NCBI RefSeq assembly: GCF_905475395.1
Contig: NC_058341.1
Coordinates: 64,425,501 to 64,489,500, forward strand
Reading direction: 5' to 3'
Source of the DNA: Chrysoperla carnea
Lineage: Eukaryota > Arthropoda > Insecta > Neuroptera > Chrysopidae
DNA length: 64,000 bases
Part shown: in pieces, positions 12,718 through 24,714 of the stretch
Layout: each line of letters begins with the position of its first letter
Numbering within the stretch: the stretch's first letter is position 1
Translations under genes and position numbers: made by a program
The notes under the pieces: generated by a model
The model's input: only the letters and a program-made list of their open reading frames with translations
The model's database searches: none
What the model was told of the DNA's origin: nothing

Positions 12718-13252
12718 AGTGAAAACAAACAATTGACTGAGATAATTGTTGAAATACCATGTGTAGACTGTGTTGATTACTCTATCTCATAACACATATA
12801 CCTATAACTGATAATCCCATATTAATACATATTATAAAATTTGCATCTAATGTGTGCCCTCGTGAGTAAACAATGATCTTTACAAAAAAATGTTTCAGAC
12901 AAAAGCTGTTTATTTTTTGATAAGGAACATTTTTTACATTTAAATTTTTATTTTATCTCTAACGGTTTACAAGATAGGCCCTACGGACCCAAGACCCAAT
13001 TGTCCTATGTTGCTCATTTGCGAACTTGATCTCACTTTTTACGTCCTGAGTGCGTTGAAAAATTTCAGCCTGATATCTTTTTTCGTTTTTGAGTAATTCT
13101 GTTCACAGACGGACGGATGAACAACCGAAAATGGACTAATTAGATGATACCTTTACCAATATTTTTTTCGTATCTTCAATATTTTTAAGCGTTACAAACT
13201 TGGGACTAGACTTAATATACTATGTATATTTCATATATACATAGTATAAAAA
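12718..13252 (+). mobile_element. Dispersed repeat family 1, copy 4
   Basis: Full-length copy with GTGAAAACAAACAATTGACT at the 5' end, GGTTTACAAGATAGGCCCTA in the middle, the CAGACGGACGGATGAACAAC block and TTCATATATACATAGTATAA at the 3' end. AAGT borders both sides, as in copy 3. Confidence 0.7.
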
Positions 13253-13439
13253 GTACATACGTGTTCTGGGAAACATATCGAATTCATTCAATTCTATAGC
13301 AATTATGTATTTTAGAGAATATAAAGGTGCTCTTATTTATTTTTTATATTTAATTCACTAGCTTCCATACAATTTTAAACGTCGAGCATTTTGCTTACGG
13401 TCGATTTAGAACATAAATAACTCATTTTCAAATGGTATA

Positions 13440-13650
13440 TGTGGTTAAATAAGAGGGTAGTTTTAGGGCCGGCCTTAAATAAAATAAAAAAATGAAAAAA
13501 ACACTTTAACAGTCAGGGCTCATGATTGGACAATTTGAGCCGATGTAGATTTAAATGGGCCCTGATTGTTAAAGTCGCTATAGGTTCACTACTGGACTTG
13601 TTTCTTTGTTTTCAAATTTTATTTAACGCATTCGGGTTTTTCCTTTTATT
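13440..13650. mobile_element. Short MITE, ~210 bp
   Basis: Inverted ends: TTAAATAAAATAAAAAAATG on the left and CAAATTTTATTTAACGCATT on the right, with a central inverted pair ACTTTAACAGTCAGGGCTC / GGGCCCTGATTGTTAAAGT. A second copy is at 57170-57390. Confidence 0.6.
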
Positions 13651-14104
13651 ATGCAATATTAAAATCTTTTAAACCAAATAAATTTTTGTTATACACTTTT
13701 GATTTCCTTAATTTTGATACCCTACTCGGTTTGGTTAATTTTATTATTTATTCCACCATTCTGTCTTTCTTTTTCAAACACCTTTCTAAACGTTCATATT
13801 TTGCATACTTCTAAAGATTTTCACAAGCCTACTTCACTTTTCTACCCGTGAAGTGAAAATTCTTCACCAGGTGTGATAAAAAAAACTTTTGTCAACAAGT
13901 CTATTCTATATAAATTGGATTTAGAATTCAATGCACTTTTTTTACACTTTTAAAGTAAAGGATCATATTGAAACAGCGGACAAAGTTAGTCTAAACAATT
14001 GACATAAACTATTGCGATAATGCTTTAAAAATGCTCGTAGCTTTGCAATAGGCTATTGAATTACTTCATCGTACTCAAACCTTGAAAACATACTACATAA
14101 TGTA
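13651..14104. other. Intergenic DNA, no gene seen
   Basis: Nothing recognised. Confidence 0.45.
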
Positions 14105-14830
14105 TTTTTAACCGACAAACAAAACAGGAGGAGGTTATCAATTCGACTATATTTTTTTTTAAATGTGTGTTACCTCAGAACTTTGGACTGGGTGAACCGA
14201 TTTGATGATTCTTTATATTTTTTAAAGCTAGTGGTTCCCGTGTAGTCCTATTTTGGTGCAGTTCTCACAACGGCATCCGTGAGAAAACCATAAAAGTCTT
14301 AAATTTGTAATAAGTATACACGACAAGAGGACGAATAACTCAATATCACGCCAATCGATTTCATTACAACTATTAATTAAATTAATAGTTGCGACGGCAT
14401 AATTTTTTGTTGCGACGGCGGGAATTGAACCCGCCACCATAAGCATACCGCGTACGGAATTGGTTACGCCTTAACCAACTTAGCTAATAGGGCGACAGAT
14501 TCACTAAAAATCACAAAATAAAGAAAACTTTTAACAAAAAGAAAACCGACTTGAAAAGAAAAATTTTTTCAAAACATATTGATATGCAATAGAAAGTAAA
14601 AAAATAATGATAATATAATGTAATTAAAATTATTGTTTTTTTGGAGTTGGTGTCAGCCAAGGAAACAACTCTGACAGAACAGTTTGCTACATTAGCTTGG
14701 TTCACACCGACTACAAAAATAACAATAATTTTGAATACATTATATTATCGTTATTTTTTTACTTTTTAGTTTCTTTTTGAAGTCGGTTTTCTTTATGTTA
14801 AAAGTTTTTTTTTATTTGTTAATTATTTTT
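14105..14830. mobile_element. AACCGACTTC repeat with nested SINE fragment
   Basis: Left part (14109-14300) starts with the AACCGAC head and continues GGAGGAGGTTATCAATTCGA and GGGTGAACCGATTTGATGA. The right part (14520-14815) is an inverted repeat with GAAAACCGACTTG on one side and GAAGTCGGTTTTC on the other around a GGAGTTGGTGTCAGCCAAG / CACACCGACT core. A tRNA-like SINE head (14385-14500) sits between them. A simpler copy occupies 18565-18910. Confidence 0.65.
14385..14500 (-). mobile_element. tRNA-derived SINE head, copy 2 (minus)
   Basis: On the minus strand it carries box A (TTAGCTAAGTTGGTTAAGG) and a perfect box B (GGGTTCAATTCCC) in the order and spacing of a tRNA with a long variable region. 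The would-be acceptor strands (GCCCTAT and CGTCGCA) do not pair, so it is not a functional tRNA gene. The AATTAATAGTTGCGACGG repeat just outside marks a SINE body remnant. Confidence 0.75.
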
Positions 14831-16520
14831 TTACTATATGAAATAATAATTTTGAGTTTTTTTTACTTTGCATTATATTAAAATTTTGTAATATTTGTAG
14901 TTGTTCTGCTTGTAGATATTTGTAGCGAAAAAGACACTTACAGTAGGAAATGATGCATTTAAGGTTGCAATTCTATGATACAGTATGACTTCTTATGGGA
15001 CTCGACACAAAATTTTTGGATGAATATGTAGAAAAAGTCATTAGAAAGAAAACTACCCACAAAAATACAAAGGGGTATTCTACAATATTTGAAAAAGTAC
15101 TTCAAAACCCACAAAAAATTATATTCTGACAAAATTAACACGCTTTCTTGCCATAAAATTAAAATAAATTTTAAACATTTTTTATTCTATCAAAAACGCT
15201 GTAATCCATTTTGGTGACGTTATATCGATAAAATCAACAGTCATTACTTCAAAACATTTCGAAGCAGTAATTCTTCCCATAGCGGAATTCGAAATATAAT
15301 TCACTTCTATGTTGATTCTTACGTCTCTTTTTCTGCGTTTCTAATATTTATGTCATTAAAAAAATGTGCTATTTTTATTAAAAATTCAACCTAATCATTG
15401 CTTTTTTTATCATACATTAGGCAATGACAGCATATTAAGTTTTATGCAAACAAAATCATCTTCATGTTTTAAGTAATGACATTAGTTTTTTTTTTTTCCT
15501 GTCAAAAAATCTTCTGCCACACTTGTCACTGTATCAATAGTTTTTCCTTCTGTATTATCATGTCCTTAGTGGTTATTATTTGCATTTAAATAAATAGGTA
15601 CAAATGAAATGCACTGACGAAAGAACACAGTTAAATTTGACAGATACGTACCCCGCTGTTTACAATGAACTGACAGTTTTTGCCTATATACGACATATAT
15701 ACTACAGCTCGCTCGTGTTTTAGGTCACATGATATACATTTTAAAAATTACGATTTTTAATTTTAATATAATAAAACAATTATGTGCTTTTATGACTCAA
15801 AATTAGAATATTTAAGTATATTTCTACATAAATATTAATTTTTATCAAATTTTATGACTTATTTTTTACTACCGAGAATATTTTAAATGAAAACATATGC
15901 GTCATATTTTGAATTTGTTTTGATAACAAACATATTATTTATCAATAAATATTTGTTTCTAGAAATTATAACTAGGTACATACTACTTTATCAAATTACA
16001 AATATTGATTTTAGATGTGTTTATAATCATCAAGTTTCTTGAAAGATTAAAGTACTTAGTAATTTAAATCTACTATAGTGTTATCATTAGCACTGTATTT
16101 ATGTTATTGTGATTTAATCTACACTTCAATTATAGAAAGTGTTATACAATTTAATTAAATAAAATTGGATTAATATATGAAGGAATAATGTTACATTAGA
16201 CCACCACTTTAGAAATACACGATTCTATTTAAATAATTAAAATAATAAAAAATAATTTTATTACTAGTGTATGACTACAAGTTTTTTTATTTGATCTAAA
16301 AATTTTTCGAACTTGTGTTCATTCTCAAGAGATTGAATCTAATATACCAAAAACATAATATAAATTCAGTTAATAAGATTTATTTAAATTGTAGTTAAAT
16401 TGGTATGTTCTTTGGACCTCCTAGGGGAGTATGAAACTATGTTTTGCAAGCAATAAAAAGGTGTGCTACCTGCGTAATAAGCTAAAAATTTTTTCATCTA
16501 TTAGGCTGATAGTACAAGTT
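14831..16520. other. Intergenic DNA, no gene seen
   Basis: About 1.7 kb without a recognisable gene or repeat. Short frames here (for example 14959-15141 minus) are rich in Phe, Tyr and Ile as expected from A+T-rich noise. Confidence 0.45.
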
Positions 16521-16524
16521 TTTA

Positions 16525-16960
16525 ACTTAACACTATAGAAAGTTATTGTAATGGGTCCGATTTTCGAAAAGGAAATTGTCAACATATCTTTACGTTCCAC
16601 GGTTAGGACAAGGCTTTAACACCAATTTTGAGAAGAAGTATGTGTGTGTGTGTGTGTGTGCAAAAAATGATATCGACTTTTTTGAGGTGTTGATTAAAGA
16701 GTTTTAACGGAAATATGATTCGAAATGAATGTCATAACATTCAGTCGAGTCATTTCGAGCTGGGAAAAGTTTTTTTAAAAATTGTTTCCTGATCGATATC
16801 GCGCGAACAAAAAATGATATAGACTTCGTTGAAGTGTTGAAGTGTTGTATTAATGATTCGCCTCGAGTTTTTATTTTTTAAACTATTTATTAAGTTGGGA
16901 AGTAATTCGTGAACACTTCAAGGGTCACACCAGACCTACGGCTTGTTTTGTAGGTTTTAT
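16525..16960 (+). repeat. Repeat with AAGTTATTGTAATGGGTCCGA head
   Basis: Begins AGTTATTGTAATGGGTCCGA and contains a (TG)n tract (16640-16660), then a partial internal direct duplication around AACAAAAAATGATAT (near 16661 and 16807). A diverged relative lies at 40998-41230 (GAAGTTATTGTATTGGGTCC). Its AACTTCC edge resembles the element at 23128-23769. Noncoding. Confidence 0.55.
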
Positions 16961-18564
16961 GAAAAAGTGTGTTTTATGATGGTATATAGAAAAATGAAAA
17001 TAGCAGGCTCAATCAATCTCTAAAAATTCCTTTACTGAACATATTTATATCAGGAACATGCAATGTACATTGTTTCTCAAACTGCTCGATTTTGGGAGAA
17101 ATCTGTCAGGAAACTTTCGACTTTAGTAACATAAGTGTGAAAACCTGTCCATCATTGTTATTTCTACGTATACCTTAGACTTTCAGAAACATTTATCACC
17201 ACTAAATGAGTCATGAAATAAAAATTTTGCCTGCAGAATTAACTCTAGGGAGTTTTTGGTCGTTGATCAAGAATTCAGAGTCTAACTGAAGTGTAGTTCT
17301 ATTGATTTTGGACCTTGCATTCGTGACGAGCCAGATGCAAAATATTTATTTTATAAATTTTTAATGACTTTTCGTTGAGGCGGTTTGGAGGGGTTGCAAC
17401 TCCCAATTTTCAAATCATATAGAGATTAGTGGTGATGACTATTCCAAAAAGTTAAGGTTCAAGTACCTACAAAATAATTTTGGAAATCGTACTTGTTCTA
17501 CACTTTTAGCCGTTACAAATTATTGCAACATCTGTGTAGCAACAGATGTTGCTACATCACTGTAAAATGTGTTGGGAAATCTTTAATATAGTAAATAGGA
17601 TTACTCCTGTAAACAAGTGTCACGATAAATCCCATAGCGCCTCATTTAATGGTACTTAATATATTTCCAGGTATATTGTCATAGAATACGCCTACTTAGT
17701 TTAATATAAAATAATAAATATCATTGAATAGTACGACTGTTTATATTTTAATTTAATCATTTTTTCTGAGAAAAAGATAATAAATAGAAACAAATAATAA
17801 CATCGTTTTGAAATTTCATCAAAATGTTTTTATATATTTCTTGGAAAACACATCGACTTTTTTAATTATTTTTGAGTTATTTTGATTTTTGTTTTTACAA
17901 AATACAACCCGGAATTTCAGAATTATTAATTACAGGTATTAAGAAAGCTTAGAAGTATTCAACCTGCATAAAATTTTTTTGATTTCAAATTCCACGGGTT
18001 AAAATTTTTTTTTTTAATATCTTTAATAAACCGCCCTTAAAAGTAAAAATTATTTTAGAATGAATAAACTTGATTTGTTTGGGATTCTAGTCAATAATCA
18101 AAATGACCTGATGCTTCAGTTACATTATATTTAATAAAGAATTAAAAATAAACGCTAACTATGACTTCTTACAAAACTGCAATCCAATGTAACTCGAACG
18201 TCACTATAATCTGGTCACAGCCCATTTAACTTTGTTCGAGATTTTTATTTTATAAATCCCTTGTTGTTTTTGCGTATATCGTGTCCAAGAAATTCCCCTG
18301 ATCTTTTTGGTATCTTTTTTATCCTCCAGGCGACAAGGGAAATATTTTTAATTGAAAAAAAAAACGGTTTGTTTATTTTGTGTACCTATATTTTAAATTA
18401 TGATTTTCGAAAACCTATCAGCCTCGCATCTACGAACAACGCGTCAGGATGCAGGATTTGAAATTAGAATAGGAAGGGATATGAATACAATCGAAAGAAT
18501 CAATAAAATAATTTTCAAGAAAAATGAAACGTGCATTCCATTTCAGAAGAGTTTTAATCCTTAT
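16961..18564. other. Intergenic DNA, no gene seen
   Basis: No gene recognised. One small hairpin is visible at about 17524-17556 (CAACATCTGTGTAGCAACAG pairing with the following ATGTTG). The 66-codon frame at 18261-18461 has no recognisable features. Confidence 0.45.
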
Positions 18565-18910
18565 TAACCGACTTCAAACAAAAAGGTGGAGGTTATCAAT
18601 TCGATCGTGTTTTTTTTAATGTTTGTTACCTCAACTTTCTACTCGGTGAACCGATTTTGATCTATTTGAAAGCTGGTCTTCCCGTGTGGTCCCAAATACG
18701 TTTGTTTTTTGGAGTCGGTGTAAGCCAAGCTAACGTAGCAAAATGTTCTGTCAGAGATGTTTCCTTGGCTGACACCGACTCCAAAAATAACAATAATTTT
18801 AACTACATTATATTATCGTTATTATTATTTTACTTTTTAGTGGATATTAATTTGATTTTGAAAAGTTTTTCTTTTGAAGTCGGTTTTCTTTTTGTTAAAA
18901 GTTTATTTTT
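18565..18910. mobile_element. AACCGACTTC repeat, simple copy
   Basis: Begins TTAACCGACTTCAAACAAAA, continues CTCGGTGAACCGATTTTGAT and GTCTTCCCGTGTGGTCCC, and ends TTTTGAAGTCGGTTTTCTTT. The central part has inverted GGAGTCGGTGTAAGCCAAG and CTTGGCTGACACCGACTCC. The frame at 18657-18926 is confined to this repeat. Confidence 0.65.
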
Positions 18911-19433
18911 TTATTTGTATTTTTAGCGCTTTTCTTTAAATTTACTATTATTAAAGGGTTTGTTTTAATAAATTTCGGATAAACTATTATTTTTTTAAAT
19001 ATCTTTTTGCGAAGACTAATCTATTTTTTAGAGCCATATTCAATGAATTGTTATGATTTTAATAAAAACAAGGCGTGAAAATAATTTTGGAATTCAAATT
19101 CAACAGCCTTTACTTGTTTCGAAATCGAAACGTTATTTTTTTCGGTATATTGATGCTGACTGAATTTCGAATTTCAATAGAAAAGCTATTTATCAGATGG
19201 TTCAGATGGAAATTTTCCTGCCTTCGATGGGAAGAAATTAAAGTACTGCAATTGATTCATTTTAAAATTAACCCGCCTATGAATCGAAAAGATGCTGAAA
19301 TTGTTTCAACTCCAGATAAAGAAAAAAATAAGTCTTTTATCCAAAATTGTCTTGGCGCTGGTACATCCTTAAAAGAAATGAAGGATAAGAAGAAATAATT
19401 AGTAATAAATGAAAAGCTTTATATTCGCCTCAA
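18911..19433. other. Unassigned DNA with an unrecognised frame
   Basis: A 107-codon frame at 19075-19398 on the plus strand has a lysine/glutamate-rich C-terminal part (MNRKDAEIVSTPDKEKNK). It has no ATG at its 5' limit, no recognised domain and no promoter or poly(A) context. It could be a transposon or exon remnant but I cannot support a gene. Confidence 0.25.
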
Positions 19434-20110
19434 TGAATGTTTTTACTCAGGAGTCTTCAATAACAGTACCGATTTTGATAATTTTTTTTAAAAATGTCCC
19501 TTTTTGTATATTATTTAAAATCCGAAACATTTAAAGGGGGGGGGGGGTAATATGGATGTGGAAAAGGCAATGTCCCAACTGGTATATCAACGCCTAGCCT
19601 AAATCGCTAAGGATAAAGTTTGAAATTTCGAGAGGATATTGATTTTATACTATAGGTGTGATTTTAGAAAGGATTTTTCGAAATTCACCCCCTAAAGTAT
19701 GACATAGGGGATGAAAGTTTGTATGAAAATATATACAAACCGTCAATTTTGAGTTCCCTACTTAACCGGTTTTAAAAATTATTTCATCTCTAGAATGCTA
19801 CATTATCAGCAAGTAACATGGGCTGCATTTTATTTTCAAAATTTCGATAAATTCTTTCTAAAATAACACATGCAGTATAAAGTCCATATCATCTCGAAAT
19901 TTAAATTTCTATCATTAGCGATTTAGACTAGGCGTTGATATACCAGTCAGGACATTGCATTTTCCCCTTTAGATAATTTTCCCCCTTTGAAAGGTTTCTG
20001 ATTTTTTAAAAGTATATAAAAAGAAACGTTAAAAAAATCATCGAAATCGGAGTTGTTATTGAGGACTCCCCAAGAATGGCTATTTTATGTTTTCTTTTAT
20101 CCGACTATTA
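19434..20110. mobile_element. GGAGTCCTCAATA foldback element, copy 1
   Basis: Arms of roughly 250 bp (about 19446-19700 and 19850-20075) are inverted. The left has GGAGTCTTCAATAACAG and the right TTGTTATTGAGGACTCC. GAAATTTCGAGAGGATATTG faces its complement on the other arm. A (G)13 run at about 19537-19549 lies in the left arm. Other copies: 42490-43140 and half at 1855-2100. Noncoding. Confidence 0.72.
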
Positions 20111-20617
20111 GTCATATAATTTGTTATTTTATATCGTAGCGTAGTAACATTTAGCTCTTCTATTCTTCTACTTTTAACAGTGACAAATAAATAAAATCCC
20201 AAGTAATGGCAGGTATTTTAGATAGCTCTATATGTAAACTACACCTGCATATTCACCTGATTTTATTCATGTAAGTAATACATACCATGAATATTGATTT
20301 ATAATATCATGTACCTGATACAACCAACCAAGTCATCTAGCTAGAACAGAGGCAATGAAATTAGTTTACAATACTGTAGTAAAAAAAAATAGGCCAAGAA
20401 AATATATCTGAAGTAGTAAAATGGTTTTAAATTCATTGTATTGTTTTATAATTCATAGCAAATTTCTACACTACACAACTACATAGATTGTCCAAAATTC
20501 CCATACAAGCCTTTGGTATTGTAAACAATAAATTATAAATGACCAATATGTTCTGAACTAGAACCTTAGAAAAATAAAACTTCACTTCCTTTCGTATATG
20601 TCTAGCTTCTATATACA
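20111..20617. other. Intergenic DNA, no gene seen
   Basis: Nothing recognised. Confidence 0.4.
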
Positions 20618-21130
20618 AGGTGGGTTACTTTAATCTATAATAGCTAATAGCTCGTTTTCTTTAGTTACTTAAGGATGTTCCCTCGCCAGTAATAGAAAAA
20701 AATAAATTAGTAGATAAGGATCCGAATTTTTAGTATGTTGTAGTTAACGATACATATTATTAAATCAAAAACAAATTTGGGTATCTTATCGATCAATTAA
20801 GAGAGTTTTTATTAATTAAAAATACACTAAATAACATACCATCCTCATATCATGTTATTTAGTGTATTTTTAATTAATTAATTACTCTCTTAATTGATCG
20901 ATAAGATACCCAAATTTTTTTTTGATTTAATAATATGTATCGTTAACTACAACATACTAAAAATTTGGATCATTTTCTACTAATTTATTTTTTTCTATTA
21001 CTGGTGAGGGAACTTCCTTTACCAATCAAAAAAATATCTTGAACAAAAGTTGCAGCGTTTAATGGGGGACATCATGTTCTGACATCAGATTGCATCTAGT
21101 TCTTCGGGTTTCTTTAATATTCAATTTGAA
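20618..21130. mobile_element. CAGGGTGG-type repeat interrupted by a near-perfect palindrome
   Basis: The flanks (20618-20670 and 21020-21130) match one continuous stretch at 39888-40025 (TTACTTTAATCTATAATAGC on the left; AACAAAAGTTG and ACATCATGTTCTGACATCAG on the right). The middle, 20671-21019, is a separate palindromic element. TTAC-like sequence occurs at both junctions and may be the target duplication. Confidence 0.65.
20671..21019. mobile_element. 349 bp near-perfect palindrome
   Basis: Arms of about 170 bp pair almost completely: AAGGATGTTCCCTCGCCAGT at the left end and CTGGTGAGGGAACTTCCTT at the right. The centre is around 20830-20860 (CTAAATAACATACCATCC ... ATCATGTTATTTAG). No coding. 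High arm identity suggests a young insertion or ongoing arm correction. Confidence 0.8.
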
Positions 21131-22309
21131 CGTCAATCAGAACCTCTACATAATTTTATGTAAATTAATTTTTTAATGCACTAGCTAATTAAGAATAGTT
21201 TGGTTACTTGATAAACTGAATTATGTTAGAGAGTGAAAATATAAGAGCAGAGAATTAATTAAATTCATTTTAGCTATAATTTCACCATATTTCTATCATA
21301 AGTTTTTTTTTTTTTTTTTTTGTTAATTTACTAAGTGCGACTTATGTTAACTTAATAAAAGTATACGAACAGGCCCGAAAATTTCCAAAGTTATTATTTT
21401 TTTGCTCACAAATTTACTCTCATTCTGTGAGAAATTTTCGTACTTTCTGAAGAGCTTGAAAAAATATTTTTTATTAAAACTGTAGATTGGTTGAAAAATT
21501 TTAAAAATTCATAATTCGAAAATAGATAAAATTATATGAATATAGAAAAGTTTAAACCACATGCACACTTTGAAAAATAAAAGTGAAGTTTTAAATCGTA
21601 AGTGAGTAAAATGTTCATAACGTGAGTGCTCACGGATTATTTAATATTTAAATATTTGTACAGTGATAATGTTTTGTTTTTAATTTTTTTTTTTGTCTCT
21701 TAAAAATGTATTGAACTGATGTGAAATTAGCAGCTAGTACAATTTCATCCAAGTCTCTGACTGTCAAAGTTTGGTATTTACATTAACAAAGTTTTTGTTT
21801 TGGTATCATTCAAGTTTTTTAGTAGTATCAAAGAACTTTGCCCAATTTCTTTGATAGTGAAAACACCTCCGAAGTGTAAATAGTATGTACAATATGGCGC
21901 AGAAACAAAATACATGATGTCTACTTCTCTACAATATGTCTTCAGGAACCTTTTAAAGGTTGACTTGTCACATAGGCATGACAATATAAGTGATGTATCT
22001 GAACAAAAGCTTCAGCGCTTAAAGCCCCAATAACGGTGCCCATATACACTGAGAAAAAATATATTTAGAGTCAAATGTTTCTGTTGTCTCAACTGTACGG
22101 CGGAGTTGGATACGGCGAAGCCCGCATAGGCGCTACATAAACATTTTAAGTACGATGACTAGTTAATTATAACAGATAACGTGTTATATAAGTAGGATTT
22201 GCATTCCTATCGAACTTTTTCAATCTGCGGATACACTCTACATTCGATGTCAAAAGTGAGCTAAATTATTGTTAATATTTACGAACGCAGAGACTTTAAT
22301 AATGAACTA
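21131..22309. other. Intergenic DNA with repeat fragments
   Basis: No gene recognised. About 22200-22300 matches the repeat at 645-830 and 35165-35345. A 68-codon minus frame at 21778-21984 (MSCLCDKSTFKRFLKTYCRE...) has an ordinary-looking composition but no identifiable domain. A T-run lies at 21306-21322. Confidence 0.4.
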
Positions 22310-23039
22310 GCTTTTGCCCACGACTTCGCTCGTGATAATGATTCATTTCAATGTATTCCATAAATGATTCATTCAATGAATCATTTATTCATTTAGAGAA
22401 CCAATTTTAAAGACTTAGAGAACAGATTTTACTTACACCCCCTTGGAAAATAACATGTCATTCGTTCATGGAGTTCACCGTGCTCCTTTAAAGAATGAAA
22501 TAAAAAAGTGATATAGTATACTTTTCTCTCAATCGCTTGTGATAATGATTCATTTAGTGAATCATTGATTCATTTAGAGATCCAACCTTTATCTTACTTA
22601 TCCTCTCTATATACTGCAATATACAAAATGTCAACTTTGAAGACCCAAATGCTATCCTTCAATCCGCTTGTATTCGCTTAGTCCGCTCCCTAAAGGCCAG
22701 CTTTACTTACATCCCGTTGGAAATAAGGCGGCATTCGATGATGTATTTCGCTGTGCGCTGTGATAAAGTATACTTTTTTCTCAAACCATGAGCACATATA
22801 TCAATTTGTACAATCCAACCTTTAAAAATGACAAAGTTTTATATCAACTTTCACCTCCTATTTAAGCCCCTTGAATTTTTCGAAAACTTTAAGTAATACA
22901 GTAAACTTTTCTTTTGAACAATGAGCTCATATATCATTTTGTGCAATTCTAACTTCAAAATTGATAAAGTTGCATGCAAACTTTCAACCCTATTTTGAAC
23001 CCCTTTCGGAATATATTTTAAAAAATACTTTCAATACAA
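22310..23039. repeat. Retroelement-like repeat head and GAATGCCG repeat, reverse copies
   Basis: At 22310 the sequence AACTAGCTTTTGCCCACGAC TTCGCTCGTG (split here) is a head typical of a widespread invertebrate repeat. The following stretch, with TGATTCATTTAGTGAATCA blocks repeated at about 22340-22400 and 22540-22580, is the reverse of 2770-3290. No gene. Confidence 0.5.
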
Positions 23040-23268
23040 GAAACGGTGTATGGATGATCTTCATCCATCTGATAATTAATCAGATGAGACAATAAAATTT
23101 TTAAATAAATTTTTACTATTTTTTAACTTCCCGCTAAGAAATAGGGAAGTAATTGTTTTCACTCCGTTTTGCCAAAATCGAGTTTTCATCAGATCTCGAC
23201 GTTTTAAGGTGTCAGGAAGCTTCCCTGACTACTTCCGCGAGGGTGTCTGTATGGCTGTATGTATGTAT

Positions 23269-23303
<35 letters not shown>

Positions 23304-23860
23304 GGTGGATGCATGTTAACCTCTCATAACTTTTGAACGGCTTGTCCGATTTGATCGCGGTTGGTGCCATTCGAAAGGACTTGACCAAACTTAGATTTTG
23401 AGGCCTATTTGGACCGATTCTATTTATTAAATTTTCAAATCGCGATAACTTTAGAATGAATAAACCGATTTTCACGCGGTTGGTGACATTGGACGCAGTT
23501 TTTGAAGCTTCATGAAGAATCTTTAAGTTTCAATTGATAGAACAAAAAATGTTGAGGTTATTCCGAAAAAACGCTTTTTTGGGTTTTCTTTCGTCAACGA
23601 TAACTCACGAACGAATCAACCGATTTTGACCGGACTGGTGGTGATTACCCTCGCGGAAGTAGTCAGGGAAGCTTCCTGTCACCTTAAAACGTCGAGATCT
23701 GATGAAAACTCGATTTTGGCAAAACGGGGTGAAAACAATAACTTCCCTATTTTCTTAGCGGGAAGTTAAAAAATATAACAGGAGTGTTCAAAAATCATTA
23801 AAATTTCGTAAAAAATATGTCTCATCGGGTTATTAATCTGTAGATTAATCAAAAAATTAA
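23040..23860. mobile_element. Foldback family of 1290-1730, second copy, split
   Basis: Left part (about 23065-23127) has the CATCTGATAATTAATCAGATG hairpin in part (ATCTGATAATTAATCAGAT) and GAGACAATAAAATTT. The right part (23770-23860) has AAATATGTCTCATCGGG in inverse orientation. They are the two ends of one foldback split by the TIR element at 23128-23769. Confidence 0.6.
23128..23769. mobile_element. 642 bp element with ~119 bp terminal inverted repeats
   Basis: Ends are TTAACTTCCCGCTAAGAAA and TTTCTTAGCGGGAAGTTAA. The inverted arms run to about 23247 and from about 23651, nearly identical over ~119 bp (for example GTCGAGATCTGATGAAAACT on the right). The interior has a (GT)n tract (23272-23299) and phrases such as GAACGGCTTGTCCGATTTGA. 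The 87-codon minus frame (23212-23475) contains a Thr-His run from the microsatellite and is not a gene. Probably a non-autonomous DNA transposon. Confidence 0.8.
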
Positions 23861-23884
23861 ATTAAAAATAAAAAACAAAAAAAC

Positions 23885-24425
23885 AAAAAAAATAACTTAA
23901 GTTTGTTGTCGCGATATTTGAGTAGCGTCAGAAAATTCTAAATTTTTGTGTACCTACTTACTAAAGACATGATTATACAATTACCTTTAAAATTTGAATC
24001 TGATTGGCCGTCTAGAATCCGAGATCAATTTAATTAAAAATTCGATATTTAACATATATGGTATACACTCTTTATACTTTTGCATCAGTTATTAATTTAA
24101 CTGTCAGATATTTTCCAAAAACTAACTGTCTTTTAATTGATTTGTTTCGAAAAAAAATTAAAAAATTGTGACTGTCTAGTTATTTTTAAAAAATTGTTTA
24201 AAGTTCAACAATTTATAAGCGAGTATACATAGTAGCGAGTCAACCAGAAAGAAGTAGTAGCGAGTATACATAGAAGCAATTATACATAGTAGCGAGTCAG
24301 ACAGAATAGTGTTAGGATTGGTGTTGTATACGTACACATGAATATTGTTGTGTAACGTCTTCACGAGTACAGGCTTGCTTAAATATTATGGATCACTTAG
24401 CTACAAGCTCGTATACTTTAACAGC
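23885..24425 (+). mobile_element. Dispersed repeat family 2, plus copy
   Basis: Matches 51297-51825 in reverse over its whole length, from GTTGTCGCGATATTTGAGTA to ATTATGGATCACTTAGCTAC. The internal section holds short tandem units around GCGAGTATACATAGTAGCGA (24220-24300). No coding frame is shared. Confidence 0.65.
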
Positions 24426-24714
24426 GCGCATAACCTTAAATACCTTTAGAGGCATTATTTTTTACATTTATACACTGAAGGAAATAGGAATCTGGAGTCA
24501 ATGTCTTCGGGATTTGACAGGTTTTTTTTTTTGTGTGTAAGATCTACATCACTTGATTCCAAGTTAAGTTGTTTGTGCAAAGAAATTAAATTTTCTTAGG
24601 CTTAGGTAATAATATAATTGAGTAAAACTATTCTGTGATTTCCTTCATTAACGTGAGCGATCCAATAAACGTGAGCGTACGATATGTATTAGTGAAAAAA
24701 AATTCTTTATTACA
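24426..24714. other. Intergenic DNA, no gene seen
   Basis: Nothing recognised apart from a ACACTGAAGGAAATAGGAAT block at 24473 weakly resembling 22048 onwards. Confidence 0.4.

Noticed and set aside
14385..14500. Functional tRNA gene on the minus strand
   Set aside because: Boxes A and B are good but the acceptor strands do not pair, and the same sequence with an attached body recurs at 7.4 and 39.4 kb, so it is a SINE.
24176..24340. Possible CRISPR-like array of CGAGTATACATAGTAG units
   Set aside because: Units are irregular, spacers are not unique or of constant length, and the DNA is eukaryotic. It is an internal tandem repeat of a transposon.
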